Below, piece after piece: positions 1-7,938 of a DNA stretch of 64,000 bases (its first letter is position 1; each line of letters starts with the position of its first letter). Origin of the DNA: HGM13006 sp963650135. Lineage in GTDB: Bacteria; Bacillota; Clostridia; Oscillospirales; Oscillospiraceae. The DNA is taken from the NCBI GenBank assembly GCA_963650135.1, contig CAVJLG010000043.1, forward strand, positions 73,949-137,948. The letters run 5' to 3'. Made by a program: the position numbers and the translations under genes. Under the pieces are notes generated by a model that was not told where the DNA came from, did not search any database, and worked only from the letters and a program-made list of their open reading frames with translations.

Positions 1-1158
1 GCCGTTCGCCAGCGGGGCTATGAAGCGGTGAAGGAGTATTCTTTGAAGTTTGACGGCGCAGAGCCCTATGAAATTCCGCAGTCTGAGCTACAGGCAGCAG
101 CCGAGCGGATTGACCCGGCACTTTTATCGGCGCTCAAGCGCAGCGCGGAGAATATCCGCGCCTATCAGACGGAATTGCTTACGGAATCCCGCCAGTGGGA
201 AAGCCCTATGAAGGGCGGAACCGTGGGGCAGATTGTCCGCGGACTGAGCCGTGTGGGCATCTATGTCCCCGGAGGTCGGGCGGCCTACCCCAGCTCGGTA
301 TTGATGAATGCAGTGCCGGCAAAGGTGGCGGGCTGCGGCGAGGTCATTATGGTGACACCGCCCACGGAAAACCTGAATGACGCGGTTCTGGCGGCGGCAT
401 GGGTGGCCCAGGTGGACCGGGTAATTGCAGTTGGCGGCGTGCAGGCAGTGGCAGCGCTGACCTTTGGAGCCGGATTTATCCCCAGAGTGGATAAGCTGGT
501 GGGCCCGGGCAATGCCTTCGTGGCGGCGGCAAAGCGGATGGCCTATGGTACGCTGGACATCGACATGGTGGCGGGCCCCTCTGAGGTGCTGGTGATTGCG
601 GATGAGACAGCCAACCCCGTTTATACTGCGGCGGATCTGCTGTCCCAGGCAGAGCACGACGTGATGGCCAGTGCGGTGCTGCTGACCACCTCTCAGACAT
701 TAGCCGATCAGGTGGCCCAGGAGATGGAGCGGCAGACGGGCTATCTCAGCCGCAGTGACGTGATTTTGCAGTCCCTCCGGGATTATGGCGCGATTATTGT
801 CTGCGACAGTCTGGAGGATTGCTGCGACCTGGCCAATGAGATTGCGCCGGAGCACCTGGAAATCATGACCGAGGATCCAAGAGCACTGCTGCCGAAGATT
901 CTCAATGCGGGCGCTGTATTTCTGGGGCAGAATACCCCGGAGCCGCTGGGCGACTATATGGCGGGCCCCTGCCATGTACTGCCTACCTCCGGCACAGCGC
1001 GGTTCTTCTCACCTCTGAGCGTGGAGAGCTTTTTGAAAAAAATGAGCATCATTGATTTTAGCCGGGATGCTCTGGCGGAGGTCAAGGACGAGATTATTGC
1101 CATGGCGGAAAGTGAGCATCTGACAGCCCATGCCAATTCCATCAAAGTGAGGTTCTAA
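1..1158 (+). CDS. hisD: Histidinol dehydrogenase, 5' end outside window
   Basis: HisD oxidises L-histidinol to L-histidine in two NAD-dependent steps, the last reactions of histidine synthesis. The reading frame is open from base 1, so the gene is cut by the window edge; 385 residues are visible against about 430 usual. Family motifs are clear: VGIYVPGGRAAYPS, KLVGPGNAFVAAAKR, DMVAGPSEVLVIAD, LLSQAEHD (zinc/catalytic region), APEHLEIM and GDYMAGPCHVLPTSGTARF near the C-terminus. A GTG at 28 is in frame but is not the true start, because HisD-like sequence continues upstream of it. It is the first visible gene of a compact his operon, and hisB begins one base after its stop. Confidence 0.97.
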   Translation, partial: AVRQRGYEAVKEYSLKFDGAEPYEIPQSELQAAAERIDPALLSALKRSAENIRAYQTELLTESRQWESPMKGGTVGQIVRGLSRVGIYVPGGRAAYPSSVLMNAVPAKVAGCGEVIMVTPPTENLNDAVLAAAWVAQVDRVIAVGGVQAVAALTFGAGFIPRVDKLVGPGNAFVAAAKRMAYGTLDIDMVAGPSEVLVIADETANPVYTAADLLSQAEHDVMASAVLLTTSQTLADQVAQEMERQTGYLSRSDVILQSLRDYGAIIVCDSLEDCCDLANEIAPEHLEIMTEDPRALLPKILNAGAVFLGQNTPEPLGDYMAGPCHVLPTSGTARFFSPLSVESFLKKMSIIDFSRDALAEVKDEIIAMAESEHLTAHANSIKVRF

Positions 1159-1159
1159 T

Positions 1160-1738
1160 ATGAGAAAGGCAGAGATCAGCCGGAACACCAAGGAGACGCA
1201 GGTTTCCGTGGCTCTGGATTTGTCGGGCGGCGAGCTGTCCATTGACACCGGCATCGGCTTTTTTGACCATATGCTCCATGCGCTGCTGTTCTACGCGGGC
1301 TTTGGGGCTACCATCACCTGCAAGGGCGACCTATATGTAGACGGGCACCACTCTGTAGAGGATGTGGGCATCGTTCTGGGCATGGCGCTGAAAGAGGCAA
1401 TGGGGGATAAGCTCGGCATTGTTCGCTTTGCTTCCAGCTATGTGCCCATGGACGAGAGCTTGGAGTTCTGCGCGGTGGATGTGTCCGGGCGGCCCTATCT
1501 TGTGATGAACGCACCCATGCCCCAGCCCATGATCGGGGATTACGACAGCTGCCTGACCAAGGAGTTTATGCGTGCGTTTGCCATGAACAGCGGCATCACC
1601 CTGCATCTGCGCTGCGAATACGGCGAAAATGCCCACCATATCACCGAAGGGCTGTATAAGGCCTTGGGCCTTTGCCTGAAAGAAGCGGTGCGGGTGGTGT
1701 CCGATCAGGTCACGTCCACAAAAGGAGCGCTGGCATGA
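1160..1738 (+). CDS. hisB: Imidazoleglycerol-phosphate dehydratase
   Basis: HisB removes water from imidazole glycerol phosphate to give imidazole acetol phosphate. The 192-residue length is that of the monofunctional enzyme, without the histidinol-phosphatase domain found in enterobacteria. The repeated metal-binding motifs FFDHMLHALLFYAG, DGHHSVEDVGIVLG and NAHHITEGLYKALG are intact and supply the histidine and glutamate ligands of the two Mn sites. The ATG lies one base after the hisD stop and the stop overlaps the hisH start as ATGA, so translation is probably coupled through the operon. Confidence 0.97.
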   Translation: MRKAEISRNTKETQVSVALDLSGGELSIDTGIGFFDHMLHALLFYAGFGATITCKGDLYVDGHHSVEDVGIVLGMALKEAMGDKLGIVRFASSYVPMDESLEFCAVDVSGRPYLVMNAPMPQPMIGDYDSCLTKEFMRAFAMNSGITLHLRCEYGENAHHITEGLYKALGLCLKEAVRVVSDQVTSTKGALA

Positions 1739-2337
1739 TAGCAGTCATTGATTACGGCGCGGGCAACCTGAAAAGCGTCACAAAGGCCCTGGATCACCTG
1801 GGCTATGCCAATACCATTGTGTCCCGGCCTGAAGAGCTAGAGCTGGCCGACGGCATGATTTTGCCCGGTGTGGGGGCATTTCCCATGTGCATGGCGGCGC
1901 TGCGGAAATCCGGCATGGATCAGGCGATTTTGCGGCAGGCGGGAAAAAAGCCGCTGCTGGGCATTTGCCTGGGCATGCAGATGCTGCTGGACTCCAGCAC
2001 CGAAATGGGCGGAGATCGGGGCCTGGGGCTGATTCCGGGCACCGTGGAAAAGATCGAAACGGACCTGAAGCTGCCTCATATCGGCTGGAACAGTCTGAAT
2101 ATTGTAAATCCCAATCCTCTGACTGCCGGACTTTCGGATGGGGACTATGTGTATTTCGTCCATAGCTTCTGCGCCAAGGTGAAGGAACCTGCGGACTTGG
2201 CAATGACTACGGATTACGGCGCCACAGTGACCGCTATGATTGCCCGGGGCAACGTGTTTGGCTGCCAGTTCCATCCGGAGAAAAGCGGGCCGGTGGGCAT
2301 GACCATTCTTAGAAACTTTGGGGAGCTGACAAAATGA
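1735..2337 (+). CDS. hisH: Imidazole glycerol phosphate synthase, glutaminase subunit
   Basis: HisH is the class I glutamine amidotransferase that feeds ammonia to HisF. The 200-residue protein starts MIAVIDYGAGNLKSV. The nucleophilic cysteine is in LLGICLGMQMLLDSS and the His-Glu pair in GCQFHPEKSGP; HIGWNSL and YFVHSF are typical HisH segments. An upstream in-frame start at 1672 would add about 21 residues lying inside hisB and is unlikely; the ATG at 1735 overlaps the hisB stop (ATGA) and matches the family N-terminus. The gene overlaps hisA by four bases. Its partner HisF is encoded two genes downstream. Confidence 0.97.
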   Translation: MIAVIDYGAGNLKSVTKALDHLGYANTIVSRPEELELADGMILPGVGAFPMCMAALRKSGMDQAILRQAGKKPLLGICLGMQMLLDSSTEMGGDRGLGLIPGTVEKIETDLKLPHIGWNSLNIVNPNPLTAGLSDGDYVYFVHSFCAKVKEPADLAMTTDYGATVTAMIARGNVFGCQFHPEKSGPVGMTILRNFGELTK

Positions 2338-3047
2338 TTATTTATCCTGCCATTGATTTAAAAGACAGCAAATGCGTCCGGCTGCTGAAAGGTGATTTTG
2401 CCACGGTACATCAGGTGGCGGAGGACCCCGTGGCCACGGCGCTGGCGTTTCGGACTGCCGGTGCGGAGTGGATTCACATGGTGGACCTGGATGGAGCCAA
2501 GGACGGCGTGCGGAAAAATAGCGAGATTGTGCGGGCGGTATGCCGGCAGTCGGGCCTCAAGGTCGAGCTGGGCGGCGGCATTCGGTCCATGGCGGACCTG
2601 GAGGCGGTGCTCCGTCTGGGCGTCAGCCGGTGCGTCATTGGGTCTGCGGCGGTGTCGAATCCGGAGTTTGTGAAGCAGGCGGTTGAAGCTTATGGAGATC
2701 AAATTGCCGTGGGCATTGACGCCATGGACGGCATTGTAAAAACCGCCGGCTGGATGGAAGACAGCGGCCTCAAAGATTTGGACTTTGCGAAAAGCATGGA
2801 AGCCCTGGGGGTTCAGACCATCATCTATACCGACATTGCCACCGACGGCGCGCTGTCCGGGCCGAATCTCATAAGACTTGGGGAACTCCGGAAGGCGGTG
2901 GCCTGCCAAATTACGGCCAGCGGCGGGGTATCCTGCAATGAGGATATCACGGCCCTGAAAGCTGCCGGGATGGACGGGGCAATTATCGGAAAAGCCTATT
3001 ATGCCGGAACCATTGACCTGCCCAAGGCGATTCAGGAGGCGAAATAA
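2334..3047 (+). CDS. hisA: ProFAR isomerase (phosphoribosylformimino-AICAR-P isomerase)
   Basis: HisA performs the Amadori isomerisation of ProFAR to PRFAR, a (beta/alpha)8 barrel reaction of histidine synthesis. The 237-residue protein begins MIIYPAIDLKDSKCVRLLKG, with the catalytic Asp in PAIDLK. The second half-barrel Asp is in YTDIATDGALSGPN. Phosphate-binding glycine loops are seen in ELGGGIRSM and ITASGGVS. It overlaps hisH by ATGA and its TAA overlaps the hisF ATG by one base. No tryptophan-pathway gene is nearby, so I see no reason to call it PriA. Confidence 0.97.
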   Translation: MIIYPAIDLKDSKCVRLLKGDFATVHQVAEDPVATALAFRTAGAEWIHMVDLDGAKDGVRKNSEIVRAVCRQSGLKVELGGGIRSMADLEAVLRLGVSRCVIGSAAVSNPEFVKQAVEAYGDQIAVGIDAMDGIVKTAGWMEDSGLKDLDFAKSMEALGVQTIIYTDIATDGALSGPNLIRLGELRKAVACQITASGGVSCNEDITALKAAGMDGAIIGKAYYAGTIDLPKAIQEAK

Positions 3048-3802
3048 TGCTGGCAAAGAGAATCATTCCATGCCTGGACGTCAAGGACGGCAGAGTGGTA
3101 AAGGGCGTCAACTTTGTGGATATCCGAGATGCCGGAGATCCCGTGGAGCTGGCGAAATACTATTCCGACCAGGGCGCGGACGAGGTGGTGTTTTTGGACA
3201 TCACCGCCACCAGCGATGCCCGGAAGTCCGTGGTAGATGTCATTGAGAACACCGGGAAAAAGGTGTTTGTCCCGCTGACGGTTGGCGGCGGCATTCGCAC
3301 GGTTGCGGATTTTCAGGAGATACTTCGGGCGGGCGCGGATAAGATTTCTGTGAACTCTGCGGCGGTGAAAGATCCGGAGCTGATTGCCCGGGCGGCGGAG
3401 CAGTTCGGCAGCCAGTGCGTGGTATTGGCCATCGACGGAAAAAGCCGGGGCGACGGCACCTGGGAGGTTGTGATTGCAGGCGGACGCACGCCTACTGGCC
3501 TGGATGTGGTGGAATGGGCAAAGCGGGGCCAGGAACTGGGGGCAGGGGAGATCCTGCTGACCTCCATGGATGCAGACGGTACCCAGGCGGGCTTTGACCT
3601 GGAGATGACCAAGGCCGTGGTGGATGCGGTATCCATCCCCGTGATTGCCAGCGGCGGTGCAGGACGGCTGGAGGACTTCTACGAGGTCTTTGACAAGACC
3701 GGCTGTGATGCGGCACTGGCGGCCAGTTTGTTCCACTATGGCACGCTGACGGTGCCCCAGGTGAAGGCGTATCTCAGGCAGCGGAATATCCCGGTGCGGT
3801 AG
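3047..3802 (+). CDS. hisF: Imidazole glycerol phosphate synthase, cyclase subunit
   Basis: HisF uses HisH-derived ammonia to convert PRFAR to imidazole glycerol phosphate and AICAR, linking histidine to purine synthesis. The 251-residue (beta/alpha)8 barrel starts MLAKRIIPCLDVKDGRVVKG, with catalytic Asp in CLDVKDG, and has the second Asp in LLTSMDADGTQAGFD. Phosphate loops VGGGIRTVADF and IASGGAG are intact. The length is typical. The ATG shares one base with the hisA stop, and hisI follows after 10 bases that hold a GGAGG-type ribosome binding site. Confidence 0.97.
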   Translation: MLAKRIIPCLDVKDGRVVKGVNFVDIRDAGDPVELAKYYSDQGADEVVFLDITATSDARKSVVDVIENTGKKVFVPLTVGGGIRTVADFQEILRAGADKISVNSAAVKDPELIARAAEQFGSQCVVLAIDGKSRGDGTWEVVIAGGRTPTGLDVVEWAKRGQELGAGEILLTSMDADGTQAGFDLEMTKAVVDAVSIPVIASGGAGRLEDFYEVFDKTGCDAALAASLFHYGTLTVPQVKAYLRQRNIPVR

Positions 3803-3812
3803 GAGGAAGAAC

Positions 3813-4139
3813 ATGTTTGATGTAAAACAGCTATTTCAAAAATCGGAGCTGATTCCGGTGATTGTACAGGATATCCACACCCGCCAGGTGCTGATGTTGG
3901 GCTTTGCCGACGAAGAGGCGGTGCGGAAGACCTTTGAGACAAAAACCGCCTGGTTTTGGAGCAGAAGCCGGAAGCAGCTTTGGAACAAGGGCGAAACCTC
4001 CGGCAATTTCATGTATGTTAAGGAAATCTATACGGACTGCGATACCGATACGCTGCTGCTATTCGTGGAACCGGCGGGCCCTGCCTGTCATACCGGCGCA
4101 GTATCCTGCTTCTACAACAAACTGGAGGAGATCAAATGA
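3813..4139 (+). CDS. hisI: Phosphoribosyl-AMP cyclohydrolase
   Basis: HisI opens the adenine ring of phosphoribosyl-AMP, the third step of histidine synthesis. The 108-residue protein is a stand-alone cyclohydrolase, not a HisIE fusion. Family motifs are WSRSRKQLWNKGETSGN, the zinc/magnesium motif DCDTDTLLL and the cysteines of PACHTGAVSCF. The start has a good upstream GGAGG. The gene overlaps the next gene, hisE, as ATGA, so the two partner enzymes are translationally coupled though encoded separately. Confidence 0.96.
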   Translation: MFDVKQLFQKSELIPVIVQDIHTRQVLMLGFADEEAVRKTFETKTAWFWSRSRKQLWNKGETSGNFMYVKEIYTDCDTDTLLLFVEPAGPACHTGAVSCFYNKLEEIK

Positions 4140-4465
4140 GCGATACGATTCTCAAGGATATGTATGAGGTGATTCTGGACCGCAAGCAGAACCCCATGGA
4201 GGGGAGCTATACCTGCTATCTCTTTGAAAAGGGCCTGGATAAAATCCTAAAAAAAGTGGGGGAGGAGAGCGCCGAAACAATCATTGCCGCCAAGAACGAT
4301 GTGCAGTCGGATACGGTAGGGGAGATCAACGACCTGTTCTACCATGTGCTGGTGATGATGGCGGAGCTGAACATCCCGCTGGAGGCCGTGCTGGAGGAAA
4401 TGGAGCAGCGCAGCCGAAAAATCGGAAATCTCAAGGAAATGCATGTCTCCGACCATAACACTTAA
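4136..4465 (+). CDS. hisE: Phosphoribosyl-ATP pyrophosphatase
   Basis: HisE hydrolyses phosphoribosyl-ATP to phosphoribosyl-AMP, the step before HisI. The 109-residue all-helical MazG-fold protein has the typical KKVGEESAETIIAAKN motif carrying metal-binding glutamates and EINDLFYHVLVMM. It is the last visible gene of the his operon. No convincing intrinsic terminator follows; a new promoter starts about 40 bases downstream. hisG, hisZ and hisC are not in the window and probably lie upstream or elsewhere. Confidence 0.96.
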   Translation: MSDTILKDMYEVILDRKQNPMEGSYTCYLFEKGLDKILKKVGEESAETIIAAKNDVQSDTVGEINDLFYHVLVMMAELNIPLEAVLEEMEQRSRKIGNLKEMHVSDHNT

Positions 4466-4506
4466 ACTGCGAAATCTTAACTTTCTGTAAAGACGACAGG
4501 AATCCC

Positions 4507-4535
4507 TTTACATTTCGCCGGTTTTGCGGTAAGAT
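4507..4535 (+). promoter_or_regulatory. Sigma-A-type promoter of the IreB-family gene
   Basis: TTTACA at 4507-4512 and TAAGAT at 4530-4535 are 17 bases apart, about 64 bases before the ireB-like start. It separates this gene from the his operon. Confidence 0.55.
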
Positions 4536-4598
4536 AGTACCAAAGCAACACCGAATATCGCGGTATTGCCGCAAACACCAGGAAAAGAGGTTGAGCCG

Positions 4599-4844
4599 AT
4601 GGAAGACCAGACCATAAAATTTCATGTAACGGATGACACCAACCGGGAGATGAAGCGGATTCTCACATCGGTGTATTGTTCCTTGAGTGAAAAGGGGTAT
4701 AACCCAATCAATCAGATTGTGGGCTATCTTTTGAGCGAAGACCCCACTTACATCACCAACTATAACGGCGCTCGCACCGAAATCACCAAGATTGACCGGG
4801 ACGAGCTTATGGAGGAACTGGTTCGCAACTATCTGTTTAAGTGA
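4599..4844 (+). CDS. IreB-family regulatory phosphoprotein (UPF0297)
   Basis: The 81-residue protein has the conserved UPF0297/IreB pattern: DQTIKFHV at the start, GYNPINQIVGYLLSEDPTYI in the middle, then a TKIDRDELMEELVRNYL tail. In enterococci IreB is a target of the PASTA kinase IreK and influences cephalosporin tolerance; the role here is inferred only from family. The ATG at 4599 follows AAAGAGG at about 8 bases; an upstream TTG at 4566 is in frame but has no site. In many Firmicutes this gene precedes ruvX and a UPF0473 gene; that pair is not present here. Confidence 0.88.
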   Translation: MEDQTIKFHVTDDTNREMKRILTSVYCSLSEKGYNPINQIVGYLLSEDPTYITNYNGARTEITKIDRDELMEELVRNYLFK

Positions 4845-4856
4845 TGAAATTCCGAG

Positions 4857-4886
4857 AAGCGCCCTGGAGCTCGGGGCGCTTTTTTC
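4857..4886 (+). terminator. Rho-independent terminator after the IreB-family gene
   Basis: The arms AAGCGCCC (4857-4864) and GGGCGCTT (4874-4881) pair perfectly and run into a T tract. It ends the single-gene transcript. Confidence 0.85.
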
Positions 4887-5006
4887 CGGCGCTTTTCCCT
4901 GTTTTTCAAGGTGTTTTGACAATTGAATATGGCTTCTTCCGTTTGTTGACTCTGTATCCCAAATGAAATCTTTATAAAAACTTCACGAAAGAATGCACTG
5001 AAATGG

Positions 5007-5035
5007 TTGACATATCCGATACAATGTGTTACAAT
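5007..5035 (+). promoter_or_regulatory. Strong extended -10 promoter
   Basis: TTGACA (5007-5012), 17-base spacer, TACAAT (5030-5035) preceded by TGT, an extended -10. It lies 31 bases before the next start. Confidence 0.75.
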
Positions 5036-5065
5036 TCGGTTACATTCGCTGAAAGGAGAAACAAG

Positions 5066-5365
5066 ATGGCTACAGAATCTAAGAAAACTCTCCTGTATAA
5101 GGGTCGCCCCCTGATGCGAAAGGACAACATCATCTACTACGGATCTATGGCAGATCCCTACATTGTGATGATGCAGGTTTTGGAAACCAAGACCGTTGGC
5201 GGCGAGGAGATCGCATCCAAGGTTTCCGTTCAGCTCCAGCTGACAGACCCCAGTGTGAGATCCCGCGACAGAGTGACAAAGCGTTCCGAGAAAGACGGCA
5301 TTTATTCTGCTCTGGATGTGGGCAGCGTATGGCTGGAGCGGGCGCTGAATGCAAACTCGAAATAA
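5066..5365 (+). CDS. Conserved-looking small protein of unknown function
   Basis: I do not recognise a named family for this 99-residue soluble protein. It is predicted mostly beta strand, with GRPLMRKDNIIYYGSMADPY near the start and VSVQLQLTDP in the middle, and no membrane segment, signal peptide or cysteine. The ATG at 5066 has an ideal AAAGGAG site; an upstream in-frame start at 5003 lies inside the promoter. A consensus extended -10 promoter directly upstream suggests high expression. No terminator separates it from the NlpC/P60 gene 40 bases downstream, so the two may be co-transcribed. Confidence 0.8.
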   Translation: MATESKKTLLYKGRPLMRKDNIIYYGSMADPYIVMMQVLETKTVGGEEIASKVSVQLQLTDPSVRSRDRVTKRSEKDGIYSALDVGSVWLERALNANSK

Positions 5366-5405
5366 TTTTTCCCTTACACAGAGCAACAAACGGAGGTTAC
5401 ATATC

Positions 5406-6854
5406 ATGAATGTCAGGATTTATCGATCTGCAAAGATGCTGTCGTTTGTATTGGCAGCATCTCTTGCATTAGGATCTGCTGCAATGGCGGCAGACACCGG
5501 TTCCATCCATGAGACGGATTCCACTGCATCCGGTATTACTGAGCAGGATGTTCCTGTTGAGGTGGCCGACATTGTGACCGGCACTGCGCTGGGCGTTGGC
5601 ACCGTAACTGCACTGGGCGTAAATGTCCGTGAGAATCCCAATCTGGACGCTGCAGTTGTAGCAGTTCTGGATCAGGGACAGCAGACCGTGGTCCTGTCTC
5701 AGGACGGTGATTGGTACCGCGTCAGCTGTGATGGCGTGACCGGCTTTGTCAGCACCGAGTATATGACCCTGGAGCAGGAAGGACAGGCTCAGCTGGGCTA
5801 TGGACTGATCCAGTGTGCCGCAGCCAATATCCGCTCCGAGGCCAGCACCGATAGCGATCCCATTGCCTCCCTGGAGGAGGAAGAGGTTGTTACCATCACC
5901 GGCGTGACCGATGGCTGGTATCAGGTGGATGTAAACGGTTCTACCGGTTATGTCCGCAGCGACCTGGTGGATCCCACCGCAGAGATCCCCGCTGAGAAGA
6001 TTTACGATTACGCTGTGATCCAGTGTGCCGCTGCCAACCTCAGAAGCGAGCCTGATTCCACCGCAACCAAGTCCGATGTGCTGTATAACGGCAGCCTTTG
6101 CACACTGCTGGAGCAGGACGGCGATTGGTACAAGGTTCAGTACGGCGACAACGTTGGCTATGTGCTTTCTTCTCTGATGAGCACCACCAACGACGAGGCC
6201 GACGGCAGCACCAATGTTGAGTCCTACAATGCCATCGTAGCCCGTGAGAAGGCAGAGGCTGAAGCCGCTGCTGCCCAGGCTAAGAAAGAGCAGGAAAGCG
6301 CAGCACAGGCGCCTGCATCCACTACCACGGCAGCACCTGCACAGAGCGGTTCTTCTTCCAGCTCTTCTTCGTCTTCCTCCAGCACCTATGTGGAGGACAA
6401 CAGCAGCTCTAACACCTATGATGAGCCCGAGGACGACGAGCCTGCATACGAGGAGCCCACTTATGACGAGCCCTCCTACGACTCCAGCTCCAGCGGTTCC
6501 ATTGTAAGCGTTGCACAGAACTATATGGGTGTTCCCTATGTTTGGGGCGGCACTTCTCCTTCCGGCTTTGACTGCTCCGGCTTTACCCAGTATGTGTTCC
6601 GTCAGTGCGGCTATTCCATCAACCGTACCGCAGACGCTCAGTATTCCAACGGCTCCTATGTCTCCTATGACAATCTGCAGGCCGGTGACCTGGTGTTCTT
6701 CGCCAATACATACTCTGCATCCGGTATTACCCATGTAGGTATCTACATCGGCGGCGGCCAGTTCATCCATGCAGCCAACGGCGGCGTTAAGATCTCCAGC
6801 CTGAGCGAGAGCTACTACTCCAGCCGGTACTATGGCGCAAGACGCATTGCCTAA
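5406..6854 (+). CDS. Secreted SH3b x3 - NlpC/P60 peptidoglycan endopeptidase
   Basis: The 482-residue protein has a Sec signal peptide ending near AMAADT (about residue 29) and three bacterial SH3 repeats at roughly residues 66-120, 135-188 and 205-258. Repeats two and three share the IQCAAAN(I/L)RSE start. A low-complexity Ala/Ser/Glu/Tyr linker (about 260-365) leads to an NlpC/P60 domain. The catalytic Cys is in FDCSGFTQYVF, the His in THVGIYIGG, and FIHAANGG supplies the third polar site. Such enzymes cut gamma-D-Glu-diaminopimelate stem-peptide bonds; the SH3 repeats bind the wall. The ATG at 5406 follows GGAGG. A perfect terminator follows. Confidence 0.93.
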   Translation: MNVRIYRSAKMLSFVLAASLALGSAAMAADTGSIHETDSTASGITEQDVPVEVADIVTGTALGVGTVTALGVNVRENPNLDAAVVAVLDQGQQTVVLSQDGDWYRVSCDGVTGFVSTEYMTLEQEGQAQLGYGLIQCAAANIRSEASTDSDPIASLEEEEVVTITGVTDGWYQVDVNGSTGYVRSDLVDPTAEIPAEKIYDYAVIQCAAANLRSEPDSTATKSDVLYNGSLCTLLEQDGDWYKVQYGDNVGYVLSSLMSTTNDEADGSTNVESYNAIVAREKAEAEAAAAQAKKEQESAAQAPASTTTAAPAQSGSSSSSSSSSSSTYVEDNSSSNTYDEPEDDEPAYEEPTYDEPSYDSSSSGSIVSVAQNYMGVPYVWGGTSPSGFDCSGFTQYVFRQCGYSINRTADAQYSNGSYVSYDNLQAGDLVFFANTYSASGITHVGIYIGGGQFIHAANGGVKISSLSESYYSSRYYGARRIA

Positions 6855-6871
6855 TTTCATCTGAACAAACG

Positions 6872-6909
6872 AAATCCTCTTTTCCTGATTTGGGAAAAGA
6901 GGATTTTTT
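6872..6909 (+). terminator. Terminator after the NlpC/P60 gene
   Basis: A 14-bp stem (6873-6886 with 6892-6905), short loop and T6 tail. It insulates spo0A from upstream transcription. Confidence 0.92.
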
Positions 6910-6931
6910 GTGTTTTTTACAAGGACCCTAT

Positions 6932-6948
6932 TGACGAATCACGTCGAA
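6932..6948 (+). promoter_or_regulatory. Pair of putative Spo0A (0A) boxes upstream of spo0A
   Basis: TGACGAA (6932-6938) and CGTCGAA (6942-6948) match the 0A-box core TGNCGAA and GTCGAA in the same orientation, 10 bases apart. Their place upstream of spo0A fits autoregulation, as known in Bacillus. This is pattern matching only. Confidence 0.5.
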
Positions 6949-6989
6949 TATGATAAAAAAGTATTTGGAAGAAAAATGCAGGAAAAAGA

Positions 6990-7018
6990 TTGAACAAAGT
7001 GGCTTTTTATGGTAAATT
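6990..7018 (+). promoter_or_regulatory. Vegetative-type promoter of spo0A
   Basis: TTGAAC (6990-6995), 17-base spacer, TAAATT (7013-7018), 64 bases before the spo0A start and downstream of the 0A-like boxes. Confidence 0.55.
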
Positions 7019-7081
7019 ATTGGCGTAAGCTTACGAAACAAAAATTACTGCCGTGATATGGCAGTTGGGGAGGATATATTT

Positions 7082-7861
7082 ATGGAAACCGTATTAAACG
7101 TAGTCATTGCAGACGGCAACGAAGCCTTTGCAGAGTCCCTGAAAAGCACACTGGAACAAAACGGCGGCTTTTCTGTGGTCGGAGTCTCCGGCGACGGTGA
7201 GGCAGTCCTGGATATGATGCTCCGTACAAGAGCGGATATCCTGCTCCTGGACCCGATGCTGACCGGTATGGATGGGCTTGGGGTGCTCAATCAGCTGAAG
7301 CGTTCAGAGCTGAAGCCATTGGTCATGGTCATCAGCACCTTCGCAAGCGATTACCTAATGGGTCAGATGGCAGAGCTTGGGGTCAGCTATTTCATGATGA
7401 AGCCCTGCGCCATGGATGCAGTGATGCGGAATCTGGAAATGCTTCGGAATACCGCACCGGCTGCTCGCAGCATCACCACGGTTCAGCGGCAGAACGCCAT
7501 TGAAACCATGGTAACCAATGTGATCCACGAGATTGGCGTACCGGCGCACATCAAGGGCTATCAGTACCTCCGTCAGGCGATTATCTTCGCGGTGGAGGAT
7601 ATGGACGTCATCAACGCCATTACCAAGGTGCTGTATCCGCAGGTTGCCAAAGTGTTCGGCACAACGCCTTCTCGGGTAGAGCGTGCCATCCGCCATGCCA
7701 TTGAGGTGGCGTGGGACCGGGGCGACCTGGAAATCCTGCAAAAGTACTTCGGATATACCGTATCCACGGCCAAGGGGAAGCCCACCAATTCTGAGTTCAT
7801 CGCGCTGATTGCAGATAAGCTACAGCTTCAGATGAAGAATAGCGGCCTCATCAGCATGTAA
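7082..7861 (+). CDS. spo0A: Stage 0 sporulation master regulator Spo0A
   Basis: This 259-residue response regulator switches on sporulation in endospore formers. The receiver domain (about 1-125) has phosphoacceptor Asp57 in LLLDPML, a switch region MVISTFAS and Lys107 in MMKPC. The C-terminal DNA-binding domain is highly conserved, with VIHEIGVPAHIKGYQYLR, the recognition-helix segment TPSRVERAIRHAIEVAW and GYTVSTAKGKPTNSEFIA. One oddity: the acidic pair normally DD in the N-terminal IADDN motif is Asp11-Gly12 (IADGN). The ATG at 7082 follows GGGGAGGA; the ATG at 7058 has no site. spoIVB, the usual neighbour, is absent. Confidence 0.96.
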   Translation: METVLNVVIADGNEAFAESLKSTLEQNGGFSVVGVSGDGEAVLDMMLRTRADILLLDPMLTGMDGLGVLNQLKRSELKPLVMVISTFASDYLMGQMAELGVSYFMMKPCAMDAVMRNLEMLRNTAPAARSITTVQRQNAIETMVTNVIHEIGVPAHIKGYQYLRQAIIFAVEDMDVINAITKVLYPQVAKVFGTTPSRVERAIRHAIEVAWDRGDLEILQKYFGYTVSTAKGKPTNSEFIALIADKLQLQMKNSGLISM

Positions 7862-7875
7862 TACTGTGATAAAAC

Positions 7876-7925
7876 AAGATCGCTGCCTCCGATTCCAAAC
7901 TGGAAGGGGGCAGCGATGTTTTTTG
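7876..7925. terminator. Terminator between convergent spo0A and DUF6062 genes
   Basis: ATCGCTGCC (7879-7887) pairs with GGCAGCGAT (7909-7917), followed on the plus strand by T6. The minus-strand exit is also T-rich, so it may act both ways. Confidence 0.8.
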
Positions 7926-7938
7926 ATTTTATGGATTA

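Noticed and set aside
5469..6860. Minus-strand open frame opposite the NlpC/P60 gene
   Set aside because: Antisense shadow of the repeat-rich hydrolase gene.
6921..6949. Sigma-H promoter before spo0A
   Set aside because: AAGGACCCT and CGAAT are suggestive, but two consensus positions fail and the spacing is about two bases too long.
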